A DNA stretch of 64,000 bases from Rhizophagus irregularis (GCF_026210795.1 NC_089459.1:2294001-2358000); one strand, 5' to 3'; counted from the stretch's first letter, positions 31,180-42,413 are shown. Translations and numbers: made by a program. The notes: a model not told the origin generated them from the sequence alone.

Positions 31180-32755
31180 CCATCAATTTCATCGATATCT
31201 TCTTCTTCACAATCTTTGCATACCGTTCCTCCTAATCTAAACATATCATTCATCCATCTTATCATTTCTATTTTCAATCTTCTAAGCATTCTTTTATCTT
31301 TAAATAGGTCACTTCTTCCAATCTTTCGATTCCATCTTTCGGTTCTATATATTTACTATGCCATATTTTACTATTAATTTTTACTGCGCCTTAAAATTTC
31401 AAAAATTTTCCTAAGTCCACAATCTCCTCAGGCTGCGGAGGTTTTTACTGCGCCCTAAAATTTGTCTTTTATCACCGATTTCCATAATTTCACATGTCAC
31501 ATCTTTTCGTCACCGTGATTCATAATTTTACTTATCACCTCTTTTTGTCACCAAGATCCATAATTTCACATATCACAAACTCCAAAATTTTCATAACTTT
31601 TAAAGTTTGCGAATTTCCAATCTTTCTTATCGTCCACATAAATCTTTCTCACTATATACTCTATATTATATAAATTAATCTATAACACACAAAATGTCGT
31701 TCTTTTCAGATAAATGTCTTTCTTTTCAAATAAATGTTCTTTTTCAAATAAATATTCTTTTTCAAATAAATGTTCTTCTTTTAAATAAATGTCCTTCTTT
31801 TCGGATTTTACTCTATTATTAAATACTGCACGTAATGTTCATTATACGGCTCGTTAATGTGTAAATATCCTTCTATTTTTTTCTTCTTTTAACGGAACAT
31901 TGTAATGAAAGCGTGAACTAGGACACTACACCAGGAACCCTCATCTGAAATGTAGCCTAGGACCTGTAACAATACAACATATCTGTCTTTTCCTCCTTCG
32001 TTGGCCGACTCGTCTCTTAACGGGTGAATCTAATCTTCCGAAATCCAGTTTCAAAAGTCATCAGCTATCCATAAAACTCATCTAACCAACTTTCTTAAAT
32101 TGGTGGACCTATACTGGGCTTATCTCTATCTTTTTCCCTTCGGTCAAAGCATGATAGTTTACAGGTTTGTCCCATTTTATCCATTCAACGTTTCTTGATA
32201 GTAGGTGTCTTTACAATCTTTATTCCCCGTCCCCAAAGCAATTCGTACGTTATTGAGCTGGGTATCCAGATTTGACGTAACCCATACGTTATAATCTTTA
32301 ATATCGAAGAATAAAAATTTTCCAATCTCGAGCATTCATCCAAAATCCAAACTCAGAGGTAACCCATACCACACAGATGAACCCCGGACAATACATTGGT
32401 GTTCTCCTATTATTAATCTTTATTCCAAAATTTATCTTTAACTTCCACATCTCCTTATGAAATTTCTCAGGTACTTTATTCCCGAAAGAAACATTCTTGT
32501 GCTTTCTATCAATTAAGTGATTACTTGCACAACTTCAAACTCCAATCTTTCGCCTTTTCAAGTTTTCAACTCATTAAATCCTCATTGATTTATTGGTTCC
32601 TTTTGAACTCGTCAAAACCTGAAATCTAAAAATAAATTCTAAAATAAAATATTGATTAATAATACCTATCAGTGACTTACTAACGAAATTAAATTTTCAT
32701 ATTAGTAATAATCATGTGATGATGATCATTTCCTTTCTTGCGAGCATGCACCATA
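31180..32755 (-). other. LTR-element leader region, no coding seen
   Basis: Between the 5' LTR and the coding part. Contains the primer-binding-like site at its upstream end (about 32,737-32,753) and AT-rich sequence with runs such as TTCTTTTTCAAATAAATGTT (31,680-31,800). A gag gene would be expected here in a full element. I see no supported frame. Confidence 0.5.
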
Positions 32756-33982
32756 TGAGGTCCCCCAGTTCCCTCTGTCATCAATTTACAGAGTTGCCAC
32801 ATCGAACGGGCATTCTCATGGTCGAACGAACGAATAAACGAACGAACGAACAATTAAACGAACAAGCAAATAGTCAACAACATAATTAACAAACAATATA
32901 ATTAACGAACAATATACAACAACATTCTTGGTTCACAAAATAAATAGCGTTAGTAATATAAAACGTTGAGCGATATAAAATAAAATGTACTTCTCTTTCC
33001 TCAAATTATATCCACTTTTACCTTTAATTTCAAACTTCGATAGCTCTCGCTACGAATTATCACTTTTCAAAACATATATTTAATTCTTCTTAAATTTTCA
33101 TTAATTAAAATTAATTAATCAAACATTAATTAAAGTTTAGGGCGAACCTATTACCTTTAATTAATATTAAACTTCATTAATAATTAAAAAATAAAACTTA
33201 TATTTTATTGAGTTCTGTGGATGCGAACTATGGAATTACTTTGAATTCCGTTCTCTATATATACAATTTTTATGCTACTTTCTATTCTATCTATATACTA
33301 TCTTTTACATTCTTTACATATTATCTTTGAACTATCTTTCTAATATACTATCTATATTTTAAATACGCTATCTTTTAATATGCTATCTTATATATTATTT
33401 TATATGTTATCTTTTCTATTATTCAAATATTACATCGTAAAGAAATAATTTATAACCCATCTTTTATGGCTGTGCTATCTTTTCTTTAAAATAATCTTTC
33501 AAATATTATGTCGTAAAGATATAATTCATCTTTTGTGGCTGTGTTATCTTTTTATATATGTTCTTTTTAATATGTTATCTTTTATATTCCATCTTTTTAC
33601 TATCTTTTCATATTATCTTTTATATTATTTTGTGTTCTTTAATCTTTCCGACATTATTTTATATGTTCTTTTAATCCACTTTATGTGTTTTGCTTATAAT
33701 CTATCTTTTGTGGCTTATAATTATTCTTTCTTATCGTTCTTGTTGTTAAAGATCGTCAAGCCGCAATTGATCGACTCTATTTATCCTATTGGTTCTTTGT
33801 CAATCATTTGATAAATATTACATCATGTAGATCATTACTCTTCTTAAATGTTTATCCTTTTCGGCTAATTATTTATCCATCCACACCAATCCACGATTAA
33901 TTTATTCGTTCTTAATACTTGATAATTACATTTGGCGGTTGAATTTTATCATCTTTTCGTACTTGATATTCGGCCGTTTACA
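32756..33982 (-). repeat. LTR (5' LTR in element orientation)
   Basis: Copy of 27,013-28,239. Differences seen: CCCCCAGTTCC versus CCCCCAATTCC near the start, and TTTATTCG versus TTTGTTCG near 33,903. Confidence 0.93.
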
Positions 33983-33986
33983 CCGC

Positions 33987-34500
33987 TTTGGCGATGTTTT
34001 CATAAAAGAAGTGAAAAAAATTCCGTTTCGGCATTTTTCCATTAAATAATATGGAAAAATGCCGCTTTGGCAATTTTTTTCATAAAAAAAGTAGAAAAAA
34101 ATGCCGCTTTGGCAATTTTTTTCATAAAAAAAGTAGAAAAAAATGCCATTTCGGCATTTTTCCATTAAATAATATGAAAAAACGCCGCTTTGGCGATTTT
34201 TTTCATAAAAGAAGTGGAAAAAAATGCCGTTTCGGCATTTTTCCATTAAATAATATAAAAAAATGCTGTTTTGTTTTTTTGATTTTTTTTCGACAAAAGA
34301 AGTGGGAAAAAATGCCGAAACGGCATTTTTCCATAAAATAATATGAAAAAAGCCGCTTTGGCGATTTTTTTCATAAAAGAAGTGAAAAAAATGCCAAAAC
34401 GGCATTTTTTCATAAATAAAATGAAAAACGCCATTTTGGCGTATTTGTTTATAAAAAACAATGCCGAAACGGCATTTTTTTCATAAAGTAACATGAAAAA
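33987..34500. repeat. Palindromic minisatellite, right part
   Basis: Continuation of the 26,740-27,008 repeat with about six units (ATGCCGTTTCGGCATTTTTC, AACGCCGCTTTGGCGATTTT). The right hAT arm with GGGTCGGGTCA repeats follows to 34,681. Reading frames here are shadows. Confidence 0.8.
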
Positions 34501-34958
34501 ACGCCATTTCAGAGTATAAACATTTTTTTTGAGCTAAAGTATTCGGGTTGACAGGTCAATCGGGTCGGGTCAAACCTGTAACCCGACCTGATACCGGGTC
34601 ACGAATTTGACAACCTGACCTGAATATTTCAGGTCAACCCGACGGGTCACCCGAATTGACCCTTACCCGTGCGGAGCTCTAACCGCGCGGTCTCGGAAAA
34701 ATGCCAAGAAAAAAATATTTTATTAATACATGCGAAAAATAAATACAAATGTTTGGGACATTGCCCGTGATACATAACGCTTCTATACTAAATGTCTAAT
34801 GTATATCCCTACAGTCTTACTAACCACCTGACATTTACGTGACTTGGTTAATTCGCCCCTCCTTCTTTACGAAATGTCTGTAAAATACATGATTATTAAT
34901 TATAAGAAACTAGGATTACAAGTAATCGTAGTATAGGAATTTGTAAAATAATAAATTC

Positions 34959-36678
34959 TTACACAATATATCCATCTAGCAATTGAGATAATTTGAGCTG
35001 TTCCTCGTCAAAAAGCTTTCTCTTCTTTTTTGTGTCCTCCCGGCTTGCCATTCCGAAGTCAATCAGGTATAGGGCACCTTTATCGTTAATTAAGATATTT
35101 TCCTCCCGAATATCATTGTGGAGGATACCATGCTTGTGGATCGCTTCTAATCCCTTAATAGCCCTTGTCTTTTGCCGTTTCTTTATTTTTTGCTCGCTCA
35201 ACGAAGTGCCGACAATGGTCATGCCGATAACGAAGCTCATAACTCCTCCATAATATCCATAACAGATCAGCTTTGGGATATACTTACCTTGAATATCAGC
35301 TAGATCTTTATAAATCTCGACTTCTTTTTGCATTTCTTCCAGGACATACGATGGAGCCTTCGATAAGTCTACACTCTTCAAAGCAATCATTTCGCCACGA
35401 AATTCGCATAGGAGCATTTTTCCACTTCGACCTTCACCTAGTATGCTCTTAAATTTGAAGTCTGCAAAGCTAAACTTTTGCTGGTTTACTGGAACGTTAG
35501 AAGATGATTGTTGATTCGAAAAGGTGCTGGAAGCCTGATTAGTTAATGAAGAGCTGGATGATGATTTTGAGTTTGATCGAAGAGTATGTGAATTATTATC
35601 CCCTTGAGCCGGCACTAGTACTTGAGGTTTAGGAGAGTTGGGATTCTCTTTCGCCTGTCGAGTTAGATAAGCATATACCTTGAGTACGGTGGAGATTCAG
35701 ATTCCAGTGAAAGGGTTTTTGAGATCCAGAGCTTCCTGTGTTCTCAGTATAGAAACCAGTGATTATCGTAGGTGGTAAGAATACCGTATCTAAGTTCGTT
35801 TCCTCTTATATAATTATAGATTTGTTGAACTACATCCTTGCCTTTACTCGTCTGATAAAACTCGGGAAATGTTTTTTTGTCCATATCTTCTAAAACATGC
35901 TTTCTTTTTGCCTCAATCACCAAGATCAACGAACCCACGAGATGACAGGTGAAATCCGGTATGCCAGGAGTATCAGGTGAACGTCTTGAAAATTTATGAT
36001 CAGATCCCAAAAGATAATTCAATGTCTGACAAATATTGAAATCTAAAACACCTCGAACATCCTCTTCATTTTCTATCTCTTTCACCACAAATTTTGGCCT
36101 CTCGAATATCGGTTGTTGGTCGAAGCAGAATTGATTCACTTTATCGAAAAAGTCGCCCCATAATTGTACACTTGTCGGTGGGTCACCATTAACCTTTGTA
36201 GTGGTCTTCGATTTAGTACAGTCCAGAGAATATGTTATGGGTGGTGGAATACACGACAACGCCTCTTCCAAGCTGAGAACTGGAAACGAATGAGTTAAAA
36301 TTATGCGAGGGTAAATGACGAAAAATTAGCCATTAAGGCGCTTTGCATAGACTATTCCAGACACTTACGTGGCAATTTTACAATAACATGGATATGTTTT
36401 TCGGGAGGTGAGTCTGGGAAATATTTCGAAATCTTTCTTATTGCCAATAGCTCGTCACTGTCCTGAAGTATTAGATTTCTTAATTGATCATTCTGATTGC
36501 CAGGGATCAACACCTTCCATAGCTTGAGCCTGTCTGCGTCAATACCAGCGAAGTCATTTTGTTTTTTCGCCTTTATAGTGTCCTTGAGGTGGCTAACCAA
36601 CTTTTCCCTATCAATATCTACGGCAAAAGCACTCGTGGTCGTATTTCCTTTGACGAGACATAGTAAAGTGATAGGCAT
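34959..36678 (-). pseudogene. Crinkler-type protein: header, PD-(D/E)XK and kinase domains
   Basis: Three parts in order. The ubiquitin-like Crinkler header at 36,369-36,678 (MPITLLCLVKGNTTTSAFAV, KLWKVLIPG, ISKYFPDSPPEKHIHVIV). After an 89-base intron (donor GTAAGT, acceptor TTTCCAG; 36,280-36,368), the LEEALSCIPPP linker and a PD-(D/E)XK-like nuclease (GIPDFTCH, LILVIEAKRKH). Last, a Rio-like kinase near 35,530-34,959 with glycine loop LGEGRSGKMLLC, ALKS lysine, HNDIREENIL catalytic loop and LIDFGMA. This is the known CR-header plus REase plus kinase architecture of fungal and oomycete Crinklers. Such proteins are proposed effectors or conflict proteins. The copy looks broken, about twice. 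Confidence 0.8.
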
Positions 36679-36956
36679 GTTTATGGCTTATATAGTATTT
36701 TTTGCGGAATATTATTGGTGCAAACTGGCGTAAGTGAGGACAAGAATAAAAAAGATTTTATTTGGCGAAAAAAATACTGAGGCAGACTATATGTGAGAAA
36801 TTATTCTGTTTCACAAGCCTGCCGTATAATCAGCCAGGTGCAACGATCGCCTAATCACTGCGCCTCCCTAACCGTAAAGACTCTTCTCACTTATCACCTG
36901 ACGTTTTTTATATAGGCTAGATAAAAATGTTAGATTTATGCGAAGCGCCTTTACGG

Positions 36957-37457
36957 CTAGTTTATGGACCGCATCATTACACGTGACCCGTTTCTCATGT
37001 ACTGGTAAAATAATACTTTATTTATGAAATAAAAAACGTTACCAAGTCGGCCTACAATACATAAAAATGCGACTATATCGCTATTACATGATGTTTTAAA
37101 TAAATACATAAATATTAATTCTATCATTAGGGGTGGCTCGGGGAAGAGCGTAGAAATCAACTCATGTGGAGGCATTCCTGTTTCGTTTAGACGTTCCCCA
37201 CAAACAAATTTTTCAATTTGCTTTTCAATTGATGTAACTCCCTCAGTATCATTGATCTTCCAGAGTAAAAACTCGGCAGGAGGAACCTTTTCAAATAAAT
37301 GTGGCCACCTTTCTCTAATCATAATCCTTAACTGATCAACTGTTTCGTTGGTAGAGATTTTAAGCGTAGTAATACTTCCTTCTGATAAATTTGATCTTTG
37401 AGCTACCCCGCTAGGTGAAAGAAGACAATTGAGAGTAATAATAGTAGTACCAGACAT
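36957..37457 (-). pseudogene. Second Crinkler-like header, without effector domain
   Basis: Residues 1-118 follow the header pattern: ITLNCLLSPSG strand, ITTLKISTNETVDQLRIMI, FLLWKIN, RLNETGMPPHELISTLFPEP and LMIELIFMY. The remaining 48 residues are AT-encoded and unlike any domain. No nuclease or kinase part follows before 36,678, where the other Crinkler gene starts. It may be a truncated relative or the header exon of a gene whose next exon I cannot identify. Both Crinkler pieces read in the same direction. Confidence 0.6.
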
Positions 37458-38028
37458 CTTGCTTTCCTAAATACAAGGCCCATGGTGAGAAAAACTCGCT
37501 CTCATACATTCATAACTTCTGGCATATACATACCTTATTTTGCGTTAGCTACGCTAGTGAAACTATTTTCTCTGGGAAAGTTGGCTGAACTTCCACATAC
37601 CTCTACATGCTTTATATATGCCTGGGAAAAAGTTAAGGAGGCATGAGGCATAATTAGTATTGTCGTATGATGCCAAGAGCTCTTTGAAAGCACATGTAAA
37701 CGGAATCTTCTTACCTTTTCATATGTAGATCTATCGGAAAGACATAGTTGGTTTTACGCCTGGCGATCTCGGAATTGCGAGTCCCTCAGCCTTTCATAAC
37801 ATATGCTTTTACTGTAACTATTTACTTTTGGAGTTGGTCCTGTGTTGCAACTAGACCTCCTTTCACATTTTCTCACATTTGTTCAGGAAAAAAATATAGG
37901 TACTGGTTAGTATGTTTTCTTTTTCGAATATATATGCAAAAATTAATATGTCGCACAAGACCTGACTGATGATCCACTTATTTTTCTGTCGCACAGGAGT
38001 GACCCAGCAAATTCTTCTGAGCTGGTGA
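37458..38028. other. Intergenic region with long direct repeat
   Basis: No gene supported. Positions 37,927-38,060 (ATGATCCACTTATTTTTCTG, GTCGCACAGGAGTG, CCCAGCAAATTCTTC) recur in direct order at about 38,895-39,010, and a shorter version is at 39,724-39,800. The copies lie between successive small genes. Confidence 0.6.
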
Positions 38029-38829
38029 TTACTGCTCTGGACTAGATAGATTGGTATTGTACCACCCCGCCATAGAGGGTCTTGTTAATTCCAGATTAAG
38101 AAAAGCAGAAATAATATTATTATTAGAGAACCCAGATTGGGTCGAAATCTGAACATTGCTAACCTGACTAAGATAATCACTAAATGCGGTAATTAGATTG
38201 GGCACATTTTCCTTTTCAGCTCGAATAAGCATTTCTACCATTTTATCAGGATCAAGATCGTGATTATAATAACATCCAAATCTTGCGATATACCTTTGAC
38301 TTTCTGATGACAATCCTTTATGGAATAATTCTCTAAGATGATTTTTACAGAGCTTGATAACATCGTTACATCTCTTTATCTTTGAGTAATAATCCACTAT
38401 TGAGTCTTCATCTTGAAGCAATGACCCACACCGGAACTTATCAACCTCATCTGCATTATTTTCTACCTTGATCTCATCTGTATCTTTACCATCCGGCCAT
38501 ATTTCCCATCAAAGTTCCTCGGCACTATACGGTAATTCTATTAGGCTTAAAATTTGTAGGAGGTAAAAAGCATTGAATTGTATGAATACATGAAATAATG
38601 ATGCTGGATTTCTTATGCCGGGCAGACTATATACAAATTTCTTAAGTATTTTTTCTTTCCAATGCCTAATTGCCTTTGTCTTCCAATAGATTTTGATTTC
38701 GCAAAAAAGATCTTCCCAGTCTTCCCACTCTGGTATAAATTCAGGATTCCCTTTATTATCCCATTCATATCTCGATCCATATTCTTCGATAAATTCATTG
38801 TAGCCTTCATCTGTCTCGTCATCTGACAT
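38029..38829 (-). pseudogene. gag-like protein (fossil)
   Basis: The start is taken at MSDDETDEGYNEF (38,829). After an acidic N-terminus, WEDLFCEIKIYWKTKAIRHW and later DEDSIVDYYSKIKRCNDVIK plus LRELFHKGLSSESQRYIARF follow the retrotransposon gag pattern, in which a helix with YY/SKI precedes an LxxxFxxGL block. No knuckle, protease or polymerase accompanies it. It sits between two copies of a direct repeat. It looks broken about once. It could be a captured gag serving the Polinton or a host ARC-like gene. Confidence 0.5.
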
Positions 38830-39067
38830 TTTGCTAATAGAGCAATTATACTTAATAAAAAATAAAGTACTGGTAGCGTGCATAGCTTCTTTTCAGTATA
38901 TGCGAAAATTATGTTGCACATGACCTGACTGATGATCCACTTATTTTTCTGTCGCACAGGAGTGGCCCAGCAAATTCTTCCGAGCTGATGATCACTATCC
39001 CAGGTTGACGATCAGTATTCCGAACATAATATTTCCTCATTAAATATATTACTTTATTATAGCAATC

Positions 39068-39682
39068 ATGGCAAATGATTTCGAAACACTTAATCAATTA
39101 TATGAAGTGCTATTATATAAGAAGAAGGATATAATAGCTATTCAGAAAAAACTCGGTATTAGTGGTAATGCAAATCAAATGACAAACATTGAAGCTAGAA
39201 GGCAAAAAACACTTGCCGATTCATATGAGTTATTGTTAAATTTGGTGGAAGATATAATACCAATACAGGATGATCTCAGCATTGATGGTAATCCCATTCT
39301 AGAAGAGGCACTCCAAAGCAATAAAGCTTCTACGGATATTTCATATAGAGAAATATATAATTTGCTTTTATATCTGGAAGAGGATATAATAACAATTCAA
39401 GATGAACTCGGTATTATTGGTTATTCTAATCAAGAAAGGGCAGAAGAAGTCGATGAAAAAGCAAGAGCATATCTCCAAAAGTTTGAGGAATTCCACGGTC
39501 CATTAGAAGATGTTCCAATTGTGATTTTACAGAAATATGGTGAAATGGGGGTAAATAAAATTCAGTTTTCCGGAGAGATACTACCGTTATTTCCAAATCT
39601 CTCTCCTCAACAATTGCATGAAATATTCGTCAAAAATCCATCTAGCACCGGACAGTGCCTATGTCTAGAACAGATTAGCTAA
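39068..39682 (+). CDS. Helical protein with three internal repeats
   Basis: 204 residues. Three copies of a 28-residue motif are separated by spacers: LYEVLLYKKKDIIAIQKKLG near residue 11, SYELLLNLVEDIIPIQDDLS near 52 and IYNLLLYLEEDIITIQDELG near 97. The pattern YxLLLxxEDIIxIQxxLGIxG repeats. A C-terminal half (YLQKFEEFHGPLEDVPIVIL) carries no known motif. The ATG at 39,068 has an A-rich leader. The gene is complete and oriented opposite to its neighbours. Family unknown; the tight repetition suggests recent internal duplication. Confidence 0.55.
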   Translation: MANDFETLNQLYEVLLYKKKDIIAIQKKLGISGNANQMTNIEARRQKTLADSYELLLNLVEDIIPIQDDLSIDGNPILEEALQSNKASTDISYREIYNLLLYLEEDIITIQDELGIIGYSNQERAEEVDEKARAYLQKFEEFHGPLEDVPIVILQKYGEMGVNKIQFSGEILPLFPNLSPQQLHEIFVKNPSSTGQCLCLEQIS

Positions 39683-39931
39683 TCTATATTTTTTGTCACA
39701 CAATCTGACCGAAGGCGCTGTGCATGGCCCAGCAAATTCTTCTTTTGAGTGAAGTGATTACTGCTCCGGACTAGCTAGATCGGTAGAGTACCACCATTCT
39801 ACTTGATCAGCTAGTATTCTACCGAAATTAATCCTTGGCGATCGTCTGTTAGGTTGCTGGCGCATCTGAGATATAACTGAATACTGATTATTATCAACAC
39901 TATGCCGGGTGTTATATAATCGACCACCACT

Positions 39932-40827
39932 TCAGAGCGATAGTCTAGCTAGAATACAACGTTCACTCAATCTCCTTGATAATTTGTCGATAATAAAATT
40001 ATCTAAGGATGCAACATCTCTTGGTGCATCATGTGGTATCCCCAGACTCCTTGCGAGTTCGCGGATCACATCTAGGGAAGGTACCCGAATCGGCATGAAA
40101 TTCTCAACATGGATATTTGGATTAAGTGAAACGAGCTGATCTATGGCTTCTTTGCTAATATTATTACACCCTTCCAAATTGAGGTACTTTATGTTAAGAC
40201 ACGAACCAGCAATTTCTTTGATAGTTATATCGGTAATTTTACAAAAGCTGAGGTCAAGATGCTGGAGCCTTGGGCAAGAACGAATAACACTACAAATTGA
40301 TGTTTCAGAAAACTCTGTACGTCTAGAAATGTTCAGACATTCTATTTTATAACATGAATTCGTGATTGCACATAGGCCTTTATCATTTTCCAAATTAAAA
40401 CTTCCACGTATAGCAGATATATTAAGATACTCCAAATTTGAATATGATTTTGCTATTAGCTTTAGAATTTTACCTGTACAGTCCATACTTCCTTCAAAGT
40501 GAACATCTGCACAATGCCTTTGATTTTTTTATTTGAAAGTCGGTAGTGTGATATTTTAAGATGAGTTAATTTTGAGCTATAGATTGGTTTTCGCCCTCCC
40601 CATGAGTGGTATACCACACCATGTACTAATTTCATAAATTTTTCCAGTCGAGATTTATCCTCTACTTCATTTCCCTTTAGCTCAATGCGTCTCCATAGAA
40701 TAGGGGCACCGCATCTGTACCACAATCGGGATACATATAGAGCGGGATAGAGGGATTTATCTATCAATAAGAAATGTAAAATCTGTTCTAATAGTTCTGG
40801 TAAATAAAAGATGCTTGATTGCGCCAT
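39932..40827 (-). pseudogene. F-box/LRR protein (two frames)
   Basis: The N-terminal part (40,827-40,480) has an F-box-like start (FYLPELLEQILHFLL, YVSRLWYRCGAPILWRRIEL). The C-terminal part (40,486-39,932) is a leucine-rich repeat run ([62 protein letters not shown]). This is the standard F-box plus LRR substrate receptor of SCF ubiquitin ligases, of which Rhizophagus has very many. The two parts are in different frames near 40,470-40,490 without intron signals, so this copy is probably disabled by a small deletion or frameshift. Length is otherwise short for the family. Confidence 0.65.
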
Positions 40828-40880
40828 ATATAGTGCATGTTATATGTTGTATCTTTAAACGAAAAAATAAAATTACGTGA

Positions 40881-41075
40881 TCACTGCTCCAGGCTGGCTG
40901 GCTTAGAAGAACAATCATCTTTTTGTGCAAACTTTAGCTCTCGTGCCAATCTATCCAATGTTAATTTAAGACCAATTATATAGACTTCTTGTTAAAATTC
41001 AGGTGCAACCCCTGCTAGAAACACCTTTTTAATATTTTTATTCGCATCTTCTATAATATCATCTAAACTTTTCAT
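40881..41075 (-). pseudogene. Small ORF remnant
   Basis: A frame of 65 codons starting MKSLDDIIEDANKNIKKVFL and ending KPASLEQ, with one internal stop. The ending resembles that of the gag-like gene (LSSPEQ), because both genes end inside copies of the same intergenic repeat (TGATCACTGCTCC). No function assigned. Confidence 0.3.
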
Positions 41076-41301
41076 ATTGTGTAATTTGCTAGCAAACCCC
41101 ATACTTTGTTATATGAGCCTATATCCTTAATTAAAAAAATAATATTAATGTATGCATAGTGACTTCCCTACCCGCTTGCTTGCTCATATGCCAGAAAAAA
41201 TATATAACATTTCATCATCTGATCTTTCGCGATTCTTCTCTTGTTCACTGTTCTAGACTATGTTACAGTATATGAATTAAAATAACATCAGGCACATTCT
41301 C

Positions 41302-41850
41302 TTATATAGGATCATCCTCTACAAAATACAGCGTTTCATCATCATAATAAAGGATCTTGTTTATAAATTGTTTCATTCCAAATCCAAAAGGTCTATTATA
41401 TTCTTTTGGAGCAAATCCTTCGCGTGTATCTTTTTTAATGAAACCTAAAAATTCTGATTCTTCCCATTTATCTACATCCTACCATGGGACAACATTTTTA
41501 GCTATCTGCCGAATATTATATTTGACTATTTCTTTTTCCTGTCCTTCAAGCATTCCATTATGAAGCATATATCTTTCGATCTCTACCTGTTTTTTAGCTA
41601 TTTCGGTTTCCCTTTCAATAAATTCCTCTGATACTACATCCCAATTAAAGGGATATTCCAGTTTCTCTTCTTCATGTCCCAATTTATAGTATTCTAGTAC
41701 TTGTATCTTCCATCTTCGCCGAAACTCATGCTGGATTTCTTTATACCAAGTACTATTTATCCAGCAGAGCTTATCAAGAACCTCTAATGGAAGCTTTTGA
41801 ATGATTATAGCAATTGTATCTGCTTTTTCGAGCGGGTTGTATGAATGCAT
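41302..41850 (-). pseudogene. Small unknown gene
   Basis: Starts MHSYNPLEKADTIAI at 41,850. Residues 15-50 (LPLEVLDKLCWINSTWYKEI) resemble the helical start of F-box-type proteins, and the remainder is charged and helical. Coding character continues beyond the first stop at 41,479 to about 41,302 (GFIKKDTREGFAPKEYNRPF, DDETLYFVEDD), so the gene is probably about 180 residues with one interruption. No firm family. Same strand as its neighbours at 39.9-46 kb. Confidence 0.4.
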
Positions 41851-41967
41851 TGTATATCAAACGTAATGATTTACTTAACTAATGTTTTTTATTTCAATTG
41901 CTAATTTTCACCTACATTATTCTCTAGACGAAAAAATATCTTTATATAAAAGCTTTGCCAAAGACGA

Positions 41968-42315
41968 CTAGATTGCCATTGCTTTGAACATCTGCTCTAT
42001 TTCGTCATCTGATCTTTTGCGATTCTCCTCCCTAGCTATTAGATAATAAAGCTCATATAATACCTCTAAACTGCTATATAGATCATTATCTTCATACCTT
42101 TTGCGATAATTTTCTAGCCTTTCAGTATATGCTTCTTCCTTAGGGAACATTTTTACTGCAAGTGTCTTAATATAGTTGTTCAGATCCTTTTCAGCTCGCA
42201 GTTTCTTTAGATAATCTCCATAATTTTTCGCAAGATTATCATATTTTCTGCCCTTTCGCAAAGCAGTTTTTATGACTTTGAATTGCGCAAGTTCTATATC
42301 TTTATGATCTACCAT
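41968..42315 (-). CDS. Small helical unknown protein
   Basis: 115 residues from an ATG with A-rich upstream sequence (MVDHKDIELAQFKVIKTALR), all predicted helix and strongly charged (KKLRAEKDLNNYIKTLAVKM, YRKRYEDNDLYSSLEVLYEL). No motif recognised. It lies 100 bases downstream of the polymerase gene on the same strand, a position where Polintons carry small accessory genes. The last residues EEIEQMFKAM-like and the phrase KRSDDEIEQM hint at relatedness to the neighbouring ORF tails, but this is weak. Confidence 0.45.
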   Translation of the reverse strand: MVDHKDIELAQFKVIKTALRKGRKYDNLAKNYGDYLKKLRAEKDLNNYIKTLAVKMFPKEEAYTERLENYRKRYEDNDLYSSLEVLYELYYLIAREENRKRSDDEIEQMFKAMAI

Positions 42316-42413
42316 TTTTGTATGTTTCTAATATAGCAATAGAAAAACTTTAATTAATAAAATTATATTCTTTGATAATTTTACCTCCAGAAAAAATATT
42401 TGTTATAAAGTCT

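Larger units (their letters stand above)
27013..33982 (-). mobile_element. LTR retrotransposon (Ty3/Gypsy-type), young, minus strand (fossil)
   Basis: Two LTRs of 1,227 bp (27,013-28,239 and 32,756-33,982) with TG...CA ends flank a 4.5-kb interior. Target duplication CCGC lies at 27009-27012 and 33983-33986. In minus orientation a primer-binding-like TGGTGCATGCTCGCAAG lies two bases inside the 5' LTR, and a purine tract GAAGAGGGGGATAA abuts the 3' LTR. Parts recognised in the interior are an acidic Tyr/Asp-rich region, an RNase H tail, a P-loop kinase-like domain and an integrase. I did not recognise a reverse transcriptase core. The two LTRs differ at about two visible positions, so insertion is very recent, although the copy looks defective. 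Confidence 0.88.
26606..34681. mobile_element. hAT-type non-autonomous element, split by an LTR retrotransposon
   Basis: The ends are TAGAGCTCTGCATGGGTCGG and, reversed, TAGAGCTCCGCACGGGTAAG. They are flanked by an 8-bp duplication with one mismatch (ACCGCGCA at 26598-26605, ACCGCGCG at 34682-34689). The TAGAG terminus and 8-bp duplication fit hAT. The arms are rich in GGGTCGGGTCA/TGACCTGAC repeats. The interior is a palindromic minisatellite. Without the nested LTR element it would be about 1.1 kb. No transposase. Confidence 0.75.
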
